This document shows, one piece after another, positions 32,223 through 41,024 of a stretch of DNA of 64,000 bases. Both the position numbers and the translations under genes were made by a program. Position 1 is the stretch's first letter. Every line of letters begins with the position of its first letter. Below the pieces are notes generated by a model that was not told the DNA's origin, ran no database searches, and worked only from the letters and a program-made list of their open reading frames with translations. Origin of the DNA: Yamagishiella unicocca (Eukaryota; Chlorophyta; Chlorophyceae; Chlamydomonadales; Volvocaceae); assembly GCA_003116995.1 (NCBI GenBank), contig BDSL01000115.1, positions 124,001 through 188,000 of the forward strand, in the 5' to 3' direction.

Positions 32223-35200
32223 CTAATGGTACGACCAAGGCTGCGGCCGCTGTGCAAGCGGTAGCATCAAGTGCCACAGCGGATATCGTACCTGACAGTC
32301 TGGCCGCTGCTGAGCATACATGGGCATCGGCGCTGTTGGCTGCTGCCGCCACGGCGGCTGAGGCATCTGCCCTGTAGCGGCGAAGCCGGCAGGCGGCCCT
32401 CGGGCCTGCCCCGGGAGGGTCCACGTCTGCAGCTGAGGCTGCGCCGAGGGGCTGGTTTGCGCGAGCGGCACTGCTGAATGCGCGAACGAAACGCAATCTG
32501 TGCTTGCAGAGAACGGCTGCTGCTGCGGGAGTGTGTTGCACAGGGGCTGCCGGAGCTGAGGCGGCAGTGGCGGCGGATGTCGAGGAGGCGGCGGTTGAGG
32601 CGGCAGTGGCGGCGGCAGCGGCGGCGGCTGTGGCGGCGGCAGCGGCGGTGGCTGTTGTGGCGGCAGTGGCGGCTGTTGTGGCGGCGGCGGTGGCGGCGGC
32701 TGTTGTGGCGGCGGTGGCTCCTGCGCCTGCTGCTGCTGCTGTTGGGCGGGTCCGCGAGCGAGCTCCCTCGACGGTAGGTGCGGGCCATCGTGATCATCAT
32801 GTCGCAACGTCGGCTGCGGCGATGGAGGCAGATGCGTTGACCGTCGTCCCGTCAACTCCGCCGCTGCAGCTGCAGCGGGCGCACATGAGCGGTGTCGTAC
32901 CATGGTCTGCGACTGATGTCGCTCCATAGACTGCGGCTGCTGATCCATCGGCTGCGGCGGCTGAGGAAACGACCACGTCAGCCGAGTTGCTCCTGGAGAT
33001 GTCGGCGACGGCGGCAGCGGCGGCGGCAGCGGAGGCCACACGTGTGGCGTCATTTGCGGTGACGGCCCAGGAGGCGACACCTGATGTCCCACGGATGGTG
33101 GCGGTGGAGGAGGAGGCGGCGTGTCCTGCCCTACCAATAGTGGCGGTAGAGGAGGAGAAGGCGGCGGCGGCGGCGGTGCGTCCTGACTCATCGACTGCTG
33201 CGGCAGAGGCGGAGAAGGCAGTGCCGATTGGTGCCCCATTACCGCCGACGGCGCCCGCTGCGCCGATATCGCCGACTGTGGTGCATCTGCAGAATCCCGC
33301 CCCTGCTGCTCCGCTGGCGGCGGCTGCTCCGCTGGCGGCGGCTGCTCCGCTGGCGGCGGCTGCTCCGCTGGCGGCGGCTGCTCCGCTGGCGGCGGCTGCT
33401 CCGCTGGCGGCGGCTGCTCCGCTGGCGGCAGCTGCTCCGCTGGCGGCAGCTGCTCCGCTGGCGGCGGCTGCTCGTCCTGCCGCCTACATGCTGCCGGCGC
33501 CCCCGCCATCGCCCCCGCCGCCGTGCTCAACCCCGCTAGCTCACGGTTCTGGTCCTCATCATGCGCCCCCCACTGACCAGGCGGCTGCCACTGCGCCGCC
33601 GCTTCCTGGCTGGCAGCGGAAGGGCCCCACCGGAGGGACCCTTTTCGCCGCGACCGCGACCGCGACCTCGACCTCGACCTCGACCTCGGCGGAGGTGGCG
33701 CCGGTGGCGCCAGTGGCGCCGGTAAGCCCGCAGACTGCGATGCATCGCCTTTGCCACCCGCTGCCCCCTCCGCCGCCGTCGCGTCCACCGCACCAGCAGC
33801 AGCCACCGCGCCGTCGGCCGGCAAAGCGATGGCCTCCTGCATCGGCCGCAGAGCACCCCCTCCTGCCGCAGCCAAATCGCTAAAGCGTGCGACCGAGCAG
33901 CCACGGCCGGCGGGCCCCAGCTCGTCACCGAACAATTTGTGCACAGGTCCGAGTGGGGCAGTCGGCTGCCGCCGCTTCAGCACAAAACTGGTGATGCTTC
34001 CGCCGCCTCCGCCGCTTCCGCCGCCTCCGCCGCTTCCGCCGCCTCCGCCGCTTCCGCTGTATCCGCCGCCTCCGCCGCTTCCGCCGCCTTTGCCGCTTCC
34101 ACCGCCTTTGCCGCTTCCACCGCCTTTGCCGCTTCCGCCGCCTTTGCCGCTTCGGCCACCGCCATCGTCTTCCGGTGCTGACGGCGGCGGCGGCGCGTGT
34201 GGCTCGTCGCTCGTGACGGGAGGTCGCGGCTCGCCGCTGCCGCTGCCTCCGCCATGTTTGCGACCGCCAGCGGCGGACGCGGCGCCAGCCGGCCTGTTGG
34301 CGGCAGCGATGATGGGTGCAACGCGGTCGACGCGAGCGGATGCGGCGCTGGGTTGGCTCGGGGCAGCCTCCTCCCTCCTTCGCTGTTTGTCGCGTCTGTC
34401 ATGTGACCGTACGGCAACGCGTTCAGGCGACTGCCTGGGTGACGGCTGACGCGACCGTACGGCAACGCGTTCAGGCGACTGCCTGGGTGACGGCTGACGT
34501 GACCGTACGGCAACGCGTTCAGGCGACTGCCTGGGTGACGGCTGACGTGACCGTACGGCAACGCGTTCAGGCGACTGCCTGGGTGACGGCTGACGTGACC
34601 GTACGGCAACGCGTTCAGGCGGGGGGGGACGGGCCGGTTCAGGCGACTGCCTGGGTGACGGCTGACGTGACCGTACGGCAACGCGTTCAGGCGACTGCCT
34701 GGGTGACGGCTGACGCGACCGTACGGCAACGCGTTCAGGCGACTGCCTGGGTGACGGCTGACGTGACCGTACGGCAACGCGGTCAGGCGACTGCCTGGGT
34801 GACGGCTGACGTGACCGTACGGCAACACGTTCACGCGACTGCCTGGGTGACGGCTGACGTGACCGTACGGCAACGCGGTCAGGCGACTGCCTGGGTGACG
34901 GCTGACGTGACCGTACGGCAACGCGTTCAGGCGACTGCCTGGGTGACGGCTGACGTGACCGTACGGCAACACGTTCACGCGACTGCCTGGGTGACGGCTG
35001 ACGTGACCGTACGGCAACGCGGTCAGGCGACTGCCTGGGTGACGGCTGACGTGGCCGCTTCATCGTATGGCGCCTGTCAGCTGAAGGCGCTGGCATCCCT
35101 AATTGCCATCGGTCTTCTGCCGTTAGCGACCGTTGCGGCGCCCTCCCCGCCCGCCGCCGTTCCTCTGCTGGTGGCGGCAGTGGGATGTGCGTAGGGGCTC

Positions 35201-38200
35201 TCGTTGAGGGCGTCCACGACACTTGCCAGCGCCCCGATCGCGGCGGAGGTGTTAAGGAGCGCCGCACAGGACCCCCGGGTTTACCCTGGGGTGCGTCCCC
35301 CAGCAAGTCATCAGATCGCCTCCGCTTCAGGCGTCCCCAGCTGCCGTCCGCTGTTGACGGTGTTTCGGCGGGCAAGCTCATCGGCTTAACCGTGCCTTCG
35401 GTGCTGCGCTCATTGCGTGGGTCGGAGGCATCCATCGCGCAGGTGGTGTGGGCCGCCATCGGGGCGTCCTCCCTGCGGCCGTTTTGCCCATGTTGTCGGC
35501 GGTGGCCACGGAGGTTGCGCTCGTCAGCGCCACCAGGTACGGCATCAGCCGCACAGCTGCGGCTCGCAGGGCACGATGCGTCTGCAGCAGCGCCACACAT
35601 GCTTGGCGGGACGGGGCGGATGACCACAGCCGCGCCGCACGCTGGTCTTGTTGCGCCGTCAGCGGCACCAGCAGCGGCATCAGCAGCAGCACCAGCAGCG
35701 GCACCAGCAGCAGCACCAGCAGTGGCACCTGTGTTGGCGCTAGCGCTACTCGTGCGGTCTGTTGCTGCCTCGCTGCGACGACCGCCCCGCATGCCCCCAG
35801 CAGCGGTGCTCCCATCGACGGCGGCTGCACAAGCCTTGGGGTTGGCTGCAGCGGCCGTAGCTGCAACGGCAGTAGCCGCACCGGCAGTTGCTGCCTCGCT
35901 GTGACGACCGCCCCACATGCCCCCAGCAGCGGTGCTCCCATCGACGGCGGCTGCACAAGCCTTGGGGTTGGCTGCAGCGGCCGTAGCTGCAGCGGCCGTA
36001 GCTGCACCACCCGTAGCTGCACCGGCCGTAGCTGCACCGGCCGTAGCTGTACCAGCCGTAGTTGCAACAGCAGTAGCTGCAACGGCAGTAGCTGCACCAC
36101 CCGTAGCTGCACCGGCCGTAGCTGCACCACCCGTAGCTGCACCGGCCGTAGCTGCACCGGCCGTAGCTGCACCGGCCGTAGCTGTACCGGCCGTAGCTGC
36201 AACAGCAGTAGCTGCAACGGCAGTAGCTGCACCACCCGTAGCTGCACCGGCCGTAGCTGCACCACCCGTAGCTGCACCGGCCGTAGCTGCACCGGCCGTA
36301 GCTGCACCGGCCGTAGCTGCACCACCCGTAGCTGCAATGGCCGTAGCTGCACCACCCGTAGCTGCACCGGCAGTAGCTGCACCACCCGTAGCTGCACCGG
36401 CAGTAGCTGCACCACCCGTAGCTGCACCACCCGTAGCTGCACCGGCCGTAGCTGCACCGGCAGTAGCTGCGACACCCGTAGCTGTAACGGCAGTAGCTGG
36501 TGTTGGGGCGCAGTGCGCACCAAAGTTACGAGCTGAACTGGTGTCGGGCACCATCGCCGCCTCGACCCCCATCGCCACAGCACCAGTCCCACAGCCGCCC
36601 ACCTCAGCCCCCTGCAGCACCTCCTTGGAACTGATGTCGGCACCTGGAGCTGCTGCCTGAACTTGGCGCCCCACCAAGGAGTCCTCCTCACCAACAGCCC
36701 CTAGGCCTTCAACCAGCAGCACCTCCGGTTGGGGTTCCGTTGCCGTGGCAGTGATGGGCCCCTCCAGCCGCCTGGCGTCCCCGCCACCACCACCACCACC
36801 ACTACCAGGGAGCGCAGACGATGCATACACGGGTTGGGCCTGCTGTGACGGCGGTGTCGTACACGGGTCCTCCTCCGCTTGCGTGATGCCTGTCGCCGCC
36901 TCTGCGGGTGACGTTGCAGCAGCATTGGCCATGACGTCAGCTGGGGGCTGGTCAGCAGCAGTGACCATGACATCAGCTGGGGGCTGGTCGGCGGCATTGA
37001 CCATGATGTCAGCTGGGGGCTGGTAGGCAGCATTGGCCATGACGTCAGCTGGGGGCTGGTCGGCAGCATTGGCCATGACGTCAGCTGGGGGCTGGTCGGC
37101 AGCATTGACCATGATGTCAACTGGGGGCTGGTAGGCAGCATTGACCATGATGTCAACTGGGGGCTGGTCGGCAGCATTGGCCATGATGTCAGCTGGGGGC
37201 TGGTCGGCAGCATTGACCATGACATCAGCTGGGGGCTGGTCGGTGGCAGTGACCATGATGTCAGCTGGGGGCTGGTCGGCAACAGTGACCATGACGTCAG
37301 CTGGGGTCTGGTCAGCAGCATTGGCCATGACGTCAGCTGGGGGCTGGTAGGCAGCATTGGCCATGATGTCAGCTGGGGGCTGGTCGGCAGCATTGGCCAT
37401 GACATCAGCTGGGGGCTGGTCGGCAGCATTGACCATGATGTCAGCTGGGGGCTGGTCGGCAGCATTGACCATGACGTCAGCTGGGGGCTGGTCGGCAGCA
37501 TTGGCCATGATGTCAGCTGGGGGCTGGTCGGCAGCATTGGCCATGACATCAGCTGGGGGCTGGTCGGCAGCATTGACCATGATGTCAGCTGGGGGCTGGT
37601 CGGCAGCATTGACCATGACGTCAGCTGGGGGCTGGTCGGCAGCATTGACCATGACATCAGCTGGGGGCTGGTCGGCAGCATTGACCATGACATCAGCTGG
37701 GGGCTGGTCGGCAGCATTGACCATGATGTCAGCTGGGGGCTGGTCGGCAGCATTGACCATGATGTCAACTGGGGGCTGGTCGGCCGCTGGGGGCTGGTCG
37801 GCAGCTGGGGGCTGGTCGGCAGCTGGGGGCTGGTCGGCAGCTGACCGCACCCCTTCATCATGCATCACCTCCGCCACCATCCCTACCGCCACCTCGGCCG
37901 CGGGAAGCCAGTCTGCAGGTTCCGCCAACCCACTGGGTTCCACCACCCCGCTGGGTGGTGGACGGTGGTGCATCTCGGCCGGTGGTACAACTTCTTGTAA
38001 ATCCGGGGAGGGCGTCACCATAGTTGCTGCCAGCACCGTCGCTGCACCCGCTGCCACTGCCAGGTGCGGCTGGGATGCTGCCACTGCCAGGTGCGGCTGG
38101 GATGCTGCCACTGCCAGGTGCGGCTGAGATGCTGCCACTGCCAGGTGCGGCTGGGATGCTGCCACTGCCAGGTGCGGCTGGGATGCTGCCACTGCCAGGT

Positions 38201-40244
38201 GCGGCTGGGATGCTGCCACTGCCAGGTGCGGCTGGGATGCTGCCACTGCCAGGTGCGGCTGGGATGCTGCCACTGCCAGGTGCGGCTGGGATGCTGCCAC
38301 TGCCAGGTGCGGCTGGGATGCTGCCACTGCCAGGTGCGGCTGGGATGCTGCCACTGCCAGGTGCGGCTGGGGCGCCTCTGTGGTTCCGGAGCCATAGCCA
38401 TCTGCCATGACCGCATCCGCAGGTGGCTCCGCAGCTAGTAGAGGAGCAGGTGGCTCCGCAGCTAGTAGAGGAGCAGGTGGCTCCGCAGCTAGTAGAGAAG
38501 CAGGCGGCCCGTCTGAGGGTCCTCGCGGCGGGGGTGAGGGTGAGGGTGATGAGGGTGATGGCGCACCCAGCGGAACCGCAACGGCAGCTGCCTGCAACCG
38601 CTGTACGGCAGCAGATAGCTCCGACAGAATGGAGGGCGCCCCGGCCGCCTCGGCCCCGCCAGCGGCACCCATCCGGAGGTGGCCAGGGCCGCTGCCCGAG
38701 GCCAGGACCGCCGCCGCCGCTGCCGCAGCAGCTCGCGAGTCCCCTCCGGCCCCGCCTCCTGCCTGCTGCGCGGCCCATAGTGCCGCGGCGGCCAGGGCCA
38801 GCTGCTCGTGCAGCCGCAGTACGGCCGCACCAAACTGCTGCAACACGCTGTCGTACGCCGGCTGCCATTCCGCCGCAAACGCCGACGGCAGCTCGGAGTC
38901 ACGTGTAGCGGCCGGTGCCGCCGCCACGAGGGAGCGGGCAAGAAGCGCTGCGGCGGGCGGTGGACTCGATGCGGCCAGGGATGGCGCACCAGCGGCAGAG
39001 GGGCACTGCGGGGCCGACGCCTCAGTCCTCCGCAGCTTGTCGGGCCGTGCTGCAGCCTCGGTGCTTGCGACAATGATGCTGTTGCTGTCGCTGTTGCTGT
39101 TGCTGCTGGGAGCCGCCGCGCGCGTCGGCGGCGGCCGTTGAGGCGAGGGACAGTGAATGGGAGCAGGCTGCTGCTGCGGTGGCTGCTGCTGCGGTGGCTG
39201 CTGTTGTGATGGCTGCTGCTGCGGTGGCTGCTGTTGTGATGGCTGCTGCTGCGGTGGCTGCTGCTGCAGTGGTTGCTGCTGCAGTGGTTGCTGCTGCGGT
39301 GGCTGCTGCTGTGATGGCTGCTGCTGCAGTGGTTGCTGCTGCAGTGGCTGCTGTTGTGATGGTTGCTGCTGCAGTGGTTGCTGCTGCGGTGGTTGCTGCT
39401 GCGGTGGCTGCTGTTGTGATGGCTGCTGCTGCTGCAGTGGCTGCTGTTGTGATGGCTGCTGCTGCAGTGGTTGCTGCTGCGGTGGCTGCTGTTGTGATGG
39501 CTGCTGCTGCTGCCTCGGTGATGCGGCTCTGACCCGGCGGCGGCTGCCAGTGGATGCCGCGACTGCAGGGCACCAGCCAGCAGGAGCTGCTGCGACGACT
39601 TCTCTGTCCTGCACCGCGGACCGACTGGACAGATCAGCTGAAGCAGCATGAGCCGACCCAGGCAGATCAGCCGACCCAGGCAGATCAGCCGACCAAGGCA
39701 GATCAGCCGACCCAGGCAGATCAACCGACCCAGGTTGCGCCTCCGCCAGCACCGCATCACCGCCGGTTGCACCAGCAGCAGCAGCCCCCGCTTCCGGCTC
39801 CTCCGCGGCACCCGGCGCCTCCGCCATGGACTGCGGCGCCGCCGCTCCCAGTGCCTCCGCCGCAGCGTTTGGTTGTGTCGCCGCCGCTCCAGGCGCCTCT
39901 GCCTCCGCTATTGGATGTGCCGCCTCTGATCCAGGCGCCTCCGCCGTTGCTACTGGATGTAATGCGGCCGCTCCCAGCGCCTCCGCCATAGCTACTGGAT
40001 GTACCGGCTCCGCTTTCAGCGCCTTCGCTGCAGGCGCCTCCGCCGTTGCTACTGGATGGGCCGCCTCCGCTGCAGGCGCCTTCGTCGTAGCTACTGGATG
40101 TGTCGTGGCCACTGCAAGCGCCTCCACCGCAACCACTGGTTGGGCCTTAGCCGCTGCAGGCGCCTCCGCCGCGTCTACTGGTTGTGCCGCCGCCGCCGCC
40201 ACCGTGAGGTACCTCGTCTGCAGCTTCTCCGCCGCTTTGCGCAC
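32223..40244 (-). CDS. Giant repeat-rich, RS-containing protein (last exon)
   Basis: An uninterrupted 2673-codon exon ending at TAG 32223-32225. It probably begins at the acceptor CTCGTGCAG|GTGCGC at 40244; the longer ORF to 40487 has no ATG start I trust. Order, in residues from 40244: helical 'VRKAAEKLQTRY' (1-12); Ala/Glu blocks; Gln-Pro tract (~240-355); Ala/Leu helical module (~430-560); SQPHLAVAA repeats (~620-730); ADQPPADVMVNA repeats (~800-1115); GAATA repeats (~1250-1420); 13 VAVRSRQPSPRQSPER repeats (~1735-1950); Gly/Ser tract; Arg-Ser dipeptides (~2185); Pro-rich C-terminus ending 'PQPWSYH'. RS and SP motifs suggest a phosphorylated nuclear RNA- or chromatin-associated protein (inference). 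All repeat periods keep frame. A 30-nt upstream microexon at 40627-40656 (AAAIALADSE, phase 0) is possible. Family unknown. Confidence 0.7.
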   Translation of the reverse strand: MRKAAEKLQTRYLTVAAAAAQPVDAAEAPAAAKAQPVVAVEALAVATTHPVATTKAPAAEAAHPVATAEAPAAKALKAEPVHPVAMAEALGAAALHPVATAEAPGSEAAHPIAEAEAPGAAATQPNAAAEALGAAAPQSMAEAPGAAEEPEAGAAAAGATGGDAVLAEAQPGSVDLPGSADLPWSADLPGSADLPGSAHAASADLSSRSAVQDREVVAAAPAGWCPAVAASTGSRRRVRAASPRQQQQPSQQQPPQQQPLQQQPSQQQPLQQQQPSQQQPPQQQPPQQQPLQQQPSQQQPLQQQPLQQQPSQQQPPQQQPLQQQPLQQQPPQQQPSQQQPPQQQPSQQQPPQQQPPQQQPAPIHCPSPQRPPPTRAAAPSSNSNSDSNSIIVASTEAAARPDKLRRTEASAPQCPSAAGAPSLAASSPPPAAALLARSLVAAAPAATRDSELPSAFAAEWQPAYDSVLQQFGAAVLRLHEQLALAAAALWAAQQAGGGAGGDSRAAAAAAAAVLASGSGPGHLRMGAAGGAEAAGAPSILSELSAAVQRLQAAAVAVPLGAPSPSSPSPSPPPRGPSDGPPASLLAAEPPAPLLAAEPPAPLLAAEPPADAVMADGYGSGTTEAPQPHLAVAASQPHLAVAASQPHLAVAASQPHLAVAASQPHLAVAASQPHLAVAASQPHLAVAASQPHLAVAASQPHLAVAASQPHLAVAASQPHLAVAASQPHLAVAAGAATVLAATMVTPSPDLQEVVPPAEMHHRPPPSGVVEPSGLAEPADWLPAAEVAVGMVAEVMHDEGVRSAADQPPAADQPPAADQPPAADQPPVDIMVNAADQPPADIMVNAADQPPADVMVNAADQPPADVMVNAADQPPADVMVNAADQPPADIMVNAADQPPADVMANAADQPPADIMANAADQPPADVMVNAADQPPADIMVNAADQPPADVMANAADQPPADIMANAAYQPPADVMANAADQTPADVMVTVADQPPADIMVTATDQPPADVMVNAADQPPADIMANAADQPPVDIMVNAAYQPPVDIMVNAADQPPADVMANAADQPPADVMANAAYQPPADIMVNAADQPPADVMVTAADQPPADVMANAAATSPAEAATGITQAEEDPCTTPPSQQAQPVYASSALPGSGGGGGGGDARRLEGPITATATEPQPEVLLVEGLGAVGEEDSLVGRQVQAAAPGADISSKEVLQGAEVGGCGTGAVAMGVEAAMVPDTSSARNFGAHCAPTPATAVTATGVAATAGAATAGAATGGAATGGAATAGAATGGAATAGAATGGAATAIAATGGAATAGAATAGAATAGAATGGAATAGAATGGAATAVAATAVAATAGTATAGAATAGAATAGAATGGAATAGAATGGAATAVAATAVATTAGTATAGAATAGAATGGAATAAAATAAAANPKACAAAVDGSTAAGGMWGGRHSEAATAGAATAVAATAAAANPKACAAAVDGSTAAGGMRGGRRSEAATDRTSSASANTGATAGAAAGAAAGAAADAAAGAADGATRPACGAAVVIRPVPPSMCGAAADASCPASRSCAADAVPGGADERNLRGHRRQHGQNGRREDAPMAAHTTCAMDASDPRNERSTEGTVKPMSLPAETPSTADGSWGRLKRRRSDDLLGDAPQGKPGGPVRRSLTPPPRSGRWQVSWTPSTRAPTHIPLPPPAEERRRAGRAPQRSLTAEDRWQLGMPAPSADRRHTMKRPRQPSPRQSPDRVAVRSRQPSPRQSRERVAVRSRQPSPRQSPERVAVRSRQPSPRQSPDRVAVRSRQPSPRQSRERVAVRSRQPSPRQSPDRVAVRSRQPSPRQSPERVAVRSRQPSPRQSPERVAVRSRQPSPRQSPEPARPPPPERVAVRSRQPSPRQSPERVAVRSRQPSPRQSPERVAVRSRQPSPRQSPERVAVRSRQPSPRQSPERVAVRSHDRRDKQRRREEAAPSQPSAASARVDRVAPIIAAANRPAGAASAAGGRKHGGGSGSGEPRPPVTSDEPHAPPPPSAPEDDGGGRSGKGGGSGKGGGSGKGGGSGKGGGSGGGGGYSGSGGGGGSGGGGGSGGGGGSITSFVLKRRQPTAPLGPVHKLFGDELGPAGRGCSVARFSDLAAAGGGALRPMQEAIALPADGAVAAAGAVDATAAEGAAGGKGDASQSAGLPAPLAPPAPPPPRSRSRSRSRSRSRRKGSLRWGPSAASQEAAAQWQPPGQWGAHDEDQNRELAGLSTAAGAMAGAPAACRRQDEQPPPAEQLPPAEQLPPAEQPPPAEQPPPAEQPPPAEQPPPAEQPPPAEQPPPAEQQGRDSADAPQSAISAQRAPSAVMGHQSALPSPPLPQQSMSQDAPPPPPPSPPLPPLLVGQDTPPPPPPPPSVGHQVSPPGPSPQMTPHVWPPLPPPLPPSPTSPGATRLTWSFPQPPQPMDQQPQSMERHQSQTMVRHRSCAPAAAAAAELTGRRSTHLPPSPQPTLRHDDHDGPHLPSRELARGPAQQQQQQAQEPPPPQQPPPPPPPQQPPLPPQQPPPLPPPQPPPLPPPLPPQPPPPRHPPPLPPQLRQPLCNTLPQQQPFSASTDCVSFAHSAVPLAQTSPSAQPQLQTWTLPGQARGPPAGFAATGQMPQPPWRQQPTAPMPMYAQQRPDCQVRYPLWHLMLPLAQRPQPWSYH
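33298..33472 (-). repeat. 15-bp coding repeat (Glu-Gln-Pro-Pro-Pro-Ala type)
   Basis: About eleven in-frame copies of a 15-bp unit (ctccgctggcggcgg) in the giant ORF. Confidence 0.9.
34398..35054 (-). repeat. 48-bp coding repeat, 13 copies
   Basis: Each unit encodes VAVRSRQPSPRQSPER with Asp/Glu and Pro/Arg variants. One unit near 34620 carries a 24-bp insertion, still in frame. The SP and RS dipeptides make this an SR-like array. Confidence 0.95.
35990..36500 (-). repeat. 15-bp coding repeat (Gly-Ala-Ala-Thr-Ala)
   Basis: About 34 units of the form ctgcaccggccgtag in the giant ORF. A related block begins near 35830, and the segment 35770-35850 is repeated at 35905-35970. Confidence 0.92.
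36925..37850 (-). repeat. 36-bp coding repeat, about 25 copies
   Basis: Each unit encodes ADQPPADVMVNA with Val/Ile and Val/Ala variants; the array starts, in protein order, with four shortened ADQPPA units. Confidence 0.94.
38052..38372 (-). repeat. 27-bp coding repeat, about 12 copies
   Basis: Each unit encodes SQPHLAVAA. The units are almost identical, implying recent expansion or homogenisation. Confidence 0.95.
38555..38960 (-). other. Conserved Ala/Leu helical module of the giant family
   Basis: Encodes 'SELPSAFAAEWQPAY', 'FGAAVLRLHEQLALAAAA' and 'SILSELSAAVQRLQ', the least repetitive part of the protein. It is nearly identical at DNA level to 18740-19150. A diverged form ('FAASWNTAMAAMTAR', 'LTRQLAVAAAAQ') is in the second giant ORF near 61550-61660. 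It is the best candidate for a real folded domain of this family. Confidence 0.6.
39165..39520 (-). repeat. Gln/Pro-rich coding tract
   Basis: Triplet-based CAG/CAA and CCx repeats encoding QQQPPQQQPSQ-type sequence in the giant ORF. Confidence 0.9.
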
Positions 40245-40559
40245 CTGCACGAGCGAAGGGCCATGCGAGACAGCGGGGAATGGAACCCACGCCCGACACA
40301 GGTGCGGAAGAAGCCGGCGTGTCGTGCGGCGGGTGGGGCGGGTGGGGCGGGTGGGGCGGTGCAGAGCGGTGCAGGGCAGGCCAGCAATTGTCCAGGAGGC
40401 GGTATTGTTGGGGGGAGGCAAGCTAACGGCATCAACACACCCACCACCACACCGCTGCCAGGAACTGCGCAGTCGTACAAGAAGCAAAGGGGGGCCAGCA
40501 CTCGTGGAGACGCACGCACGCTATCATATGCATCGTTGGCCCAAACCCATTCCCCGCCC

Positions 40560-40615
40560 TCCCTCCCTCCCCTCCCTCCCTCCCTCCCCTCCCCTGCATC
40601 CCTCCACCCACCTCG
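40560..40615. repeat. CCCT-rich pyrimidine tract
   Basis: A run of CCCTCC words between the candidate microexon and the giant exon, consistent with an intron pyrimidine tract. Confidence 0.7.
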
Positions 40616-40659
40616 CTATCCGCGAGGGCGATGGCTGCGGCCTGGCGCACAAGGCAGGG

Positions 40660-41024
40660 TTAGGGCGGCCGGAGGGAAAGGGCACAATGGTGGCTATGTG
40701 CTTTTCCTCTCTTACAAAACGGGCATACCCATACTACGTACTACTAAGGATATAAGCGATGTGTGGTTTTAAGTCGCGCGGTAAAACCGTTGGGCTTCTG
40801 TTGCACTCGCGGTCCCAGGGGTCATTTACTCTTTCTCCCGGCCGCCCCCGACATGTCCCGCCGCGAAACAACCCCCGGGTGCCCTCTTATCTCCGCCGCT
40901 AACTAGCTGGTGGTTCTGCGCCCCCCCCCCTCCCGGACACGAGCCACTCGGGGTTCAGACGCCCACGCCCACGCCCACGCCGCTAGATGACCCGCACACC
41001 CCCCATTCCCCAACCATGCGCCAA
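40660..41024. other. Gap between giant gene and GNAT gene
   Basis: I see no gene; it contains a C-run at 40920-40932 and a CCCACG triplication near 40966-40980. Confidence 0.5.

Noticed and set aside
34398..35054. Regular 48-bp repeats resembling a CRISPR array
   Set aside because: Units are contiguous with no unique spacers, lie in frame in a eukaryotic ORF, and no cas-like gene exists. The 22-, 26- and 17-bp arrays fail for the same reasons.
32504..36660. Long plus-strand ORFs (up to 362 codons) opposite the giant gene
   Set aside because: Shadows of the triplet-based repeats of the minus-strand gene; they are split where the minus-strand ORF is continuous.
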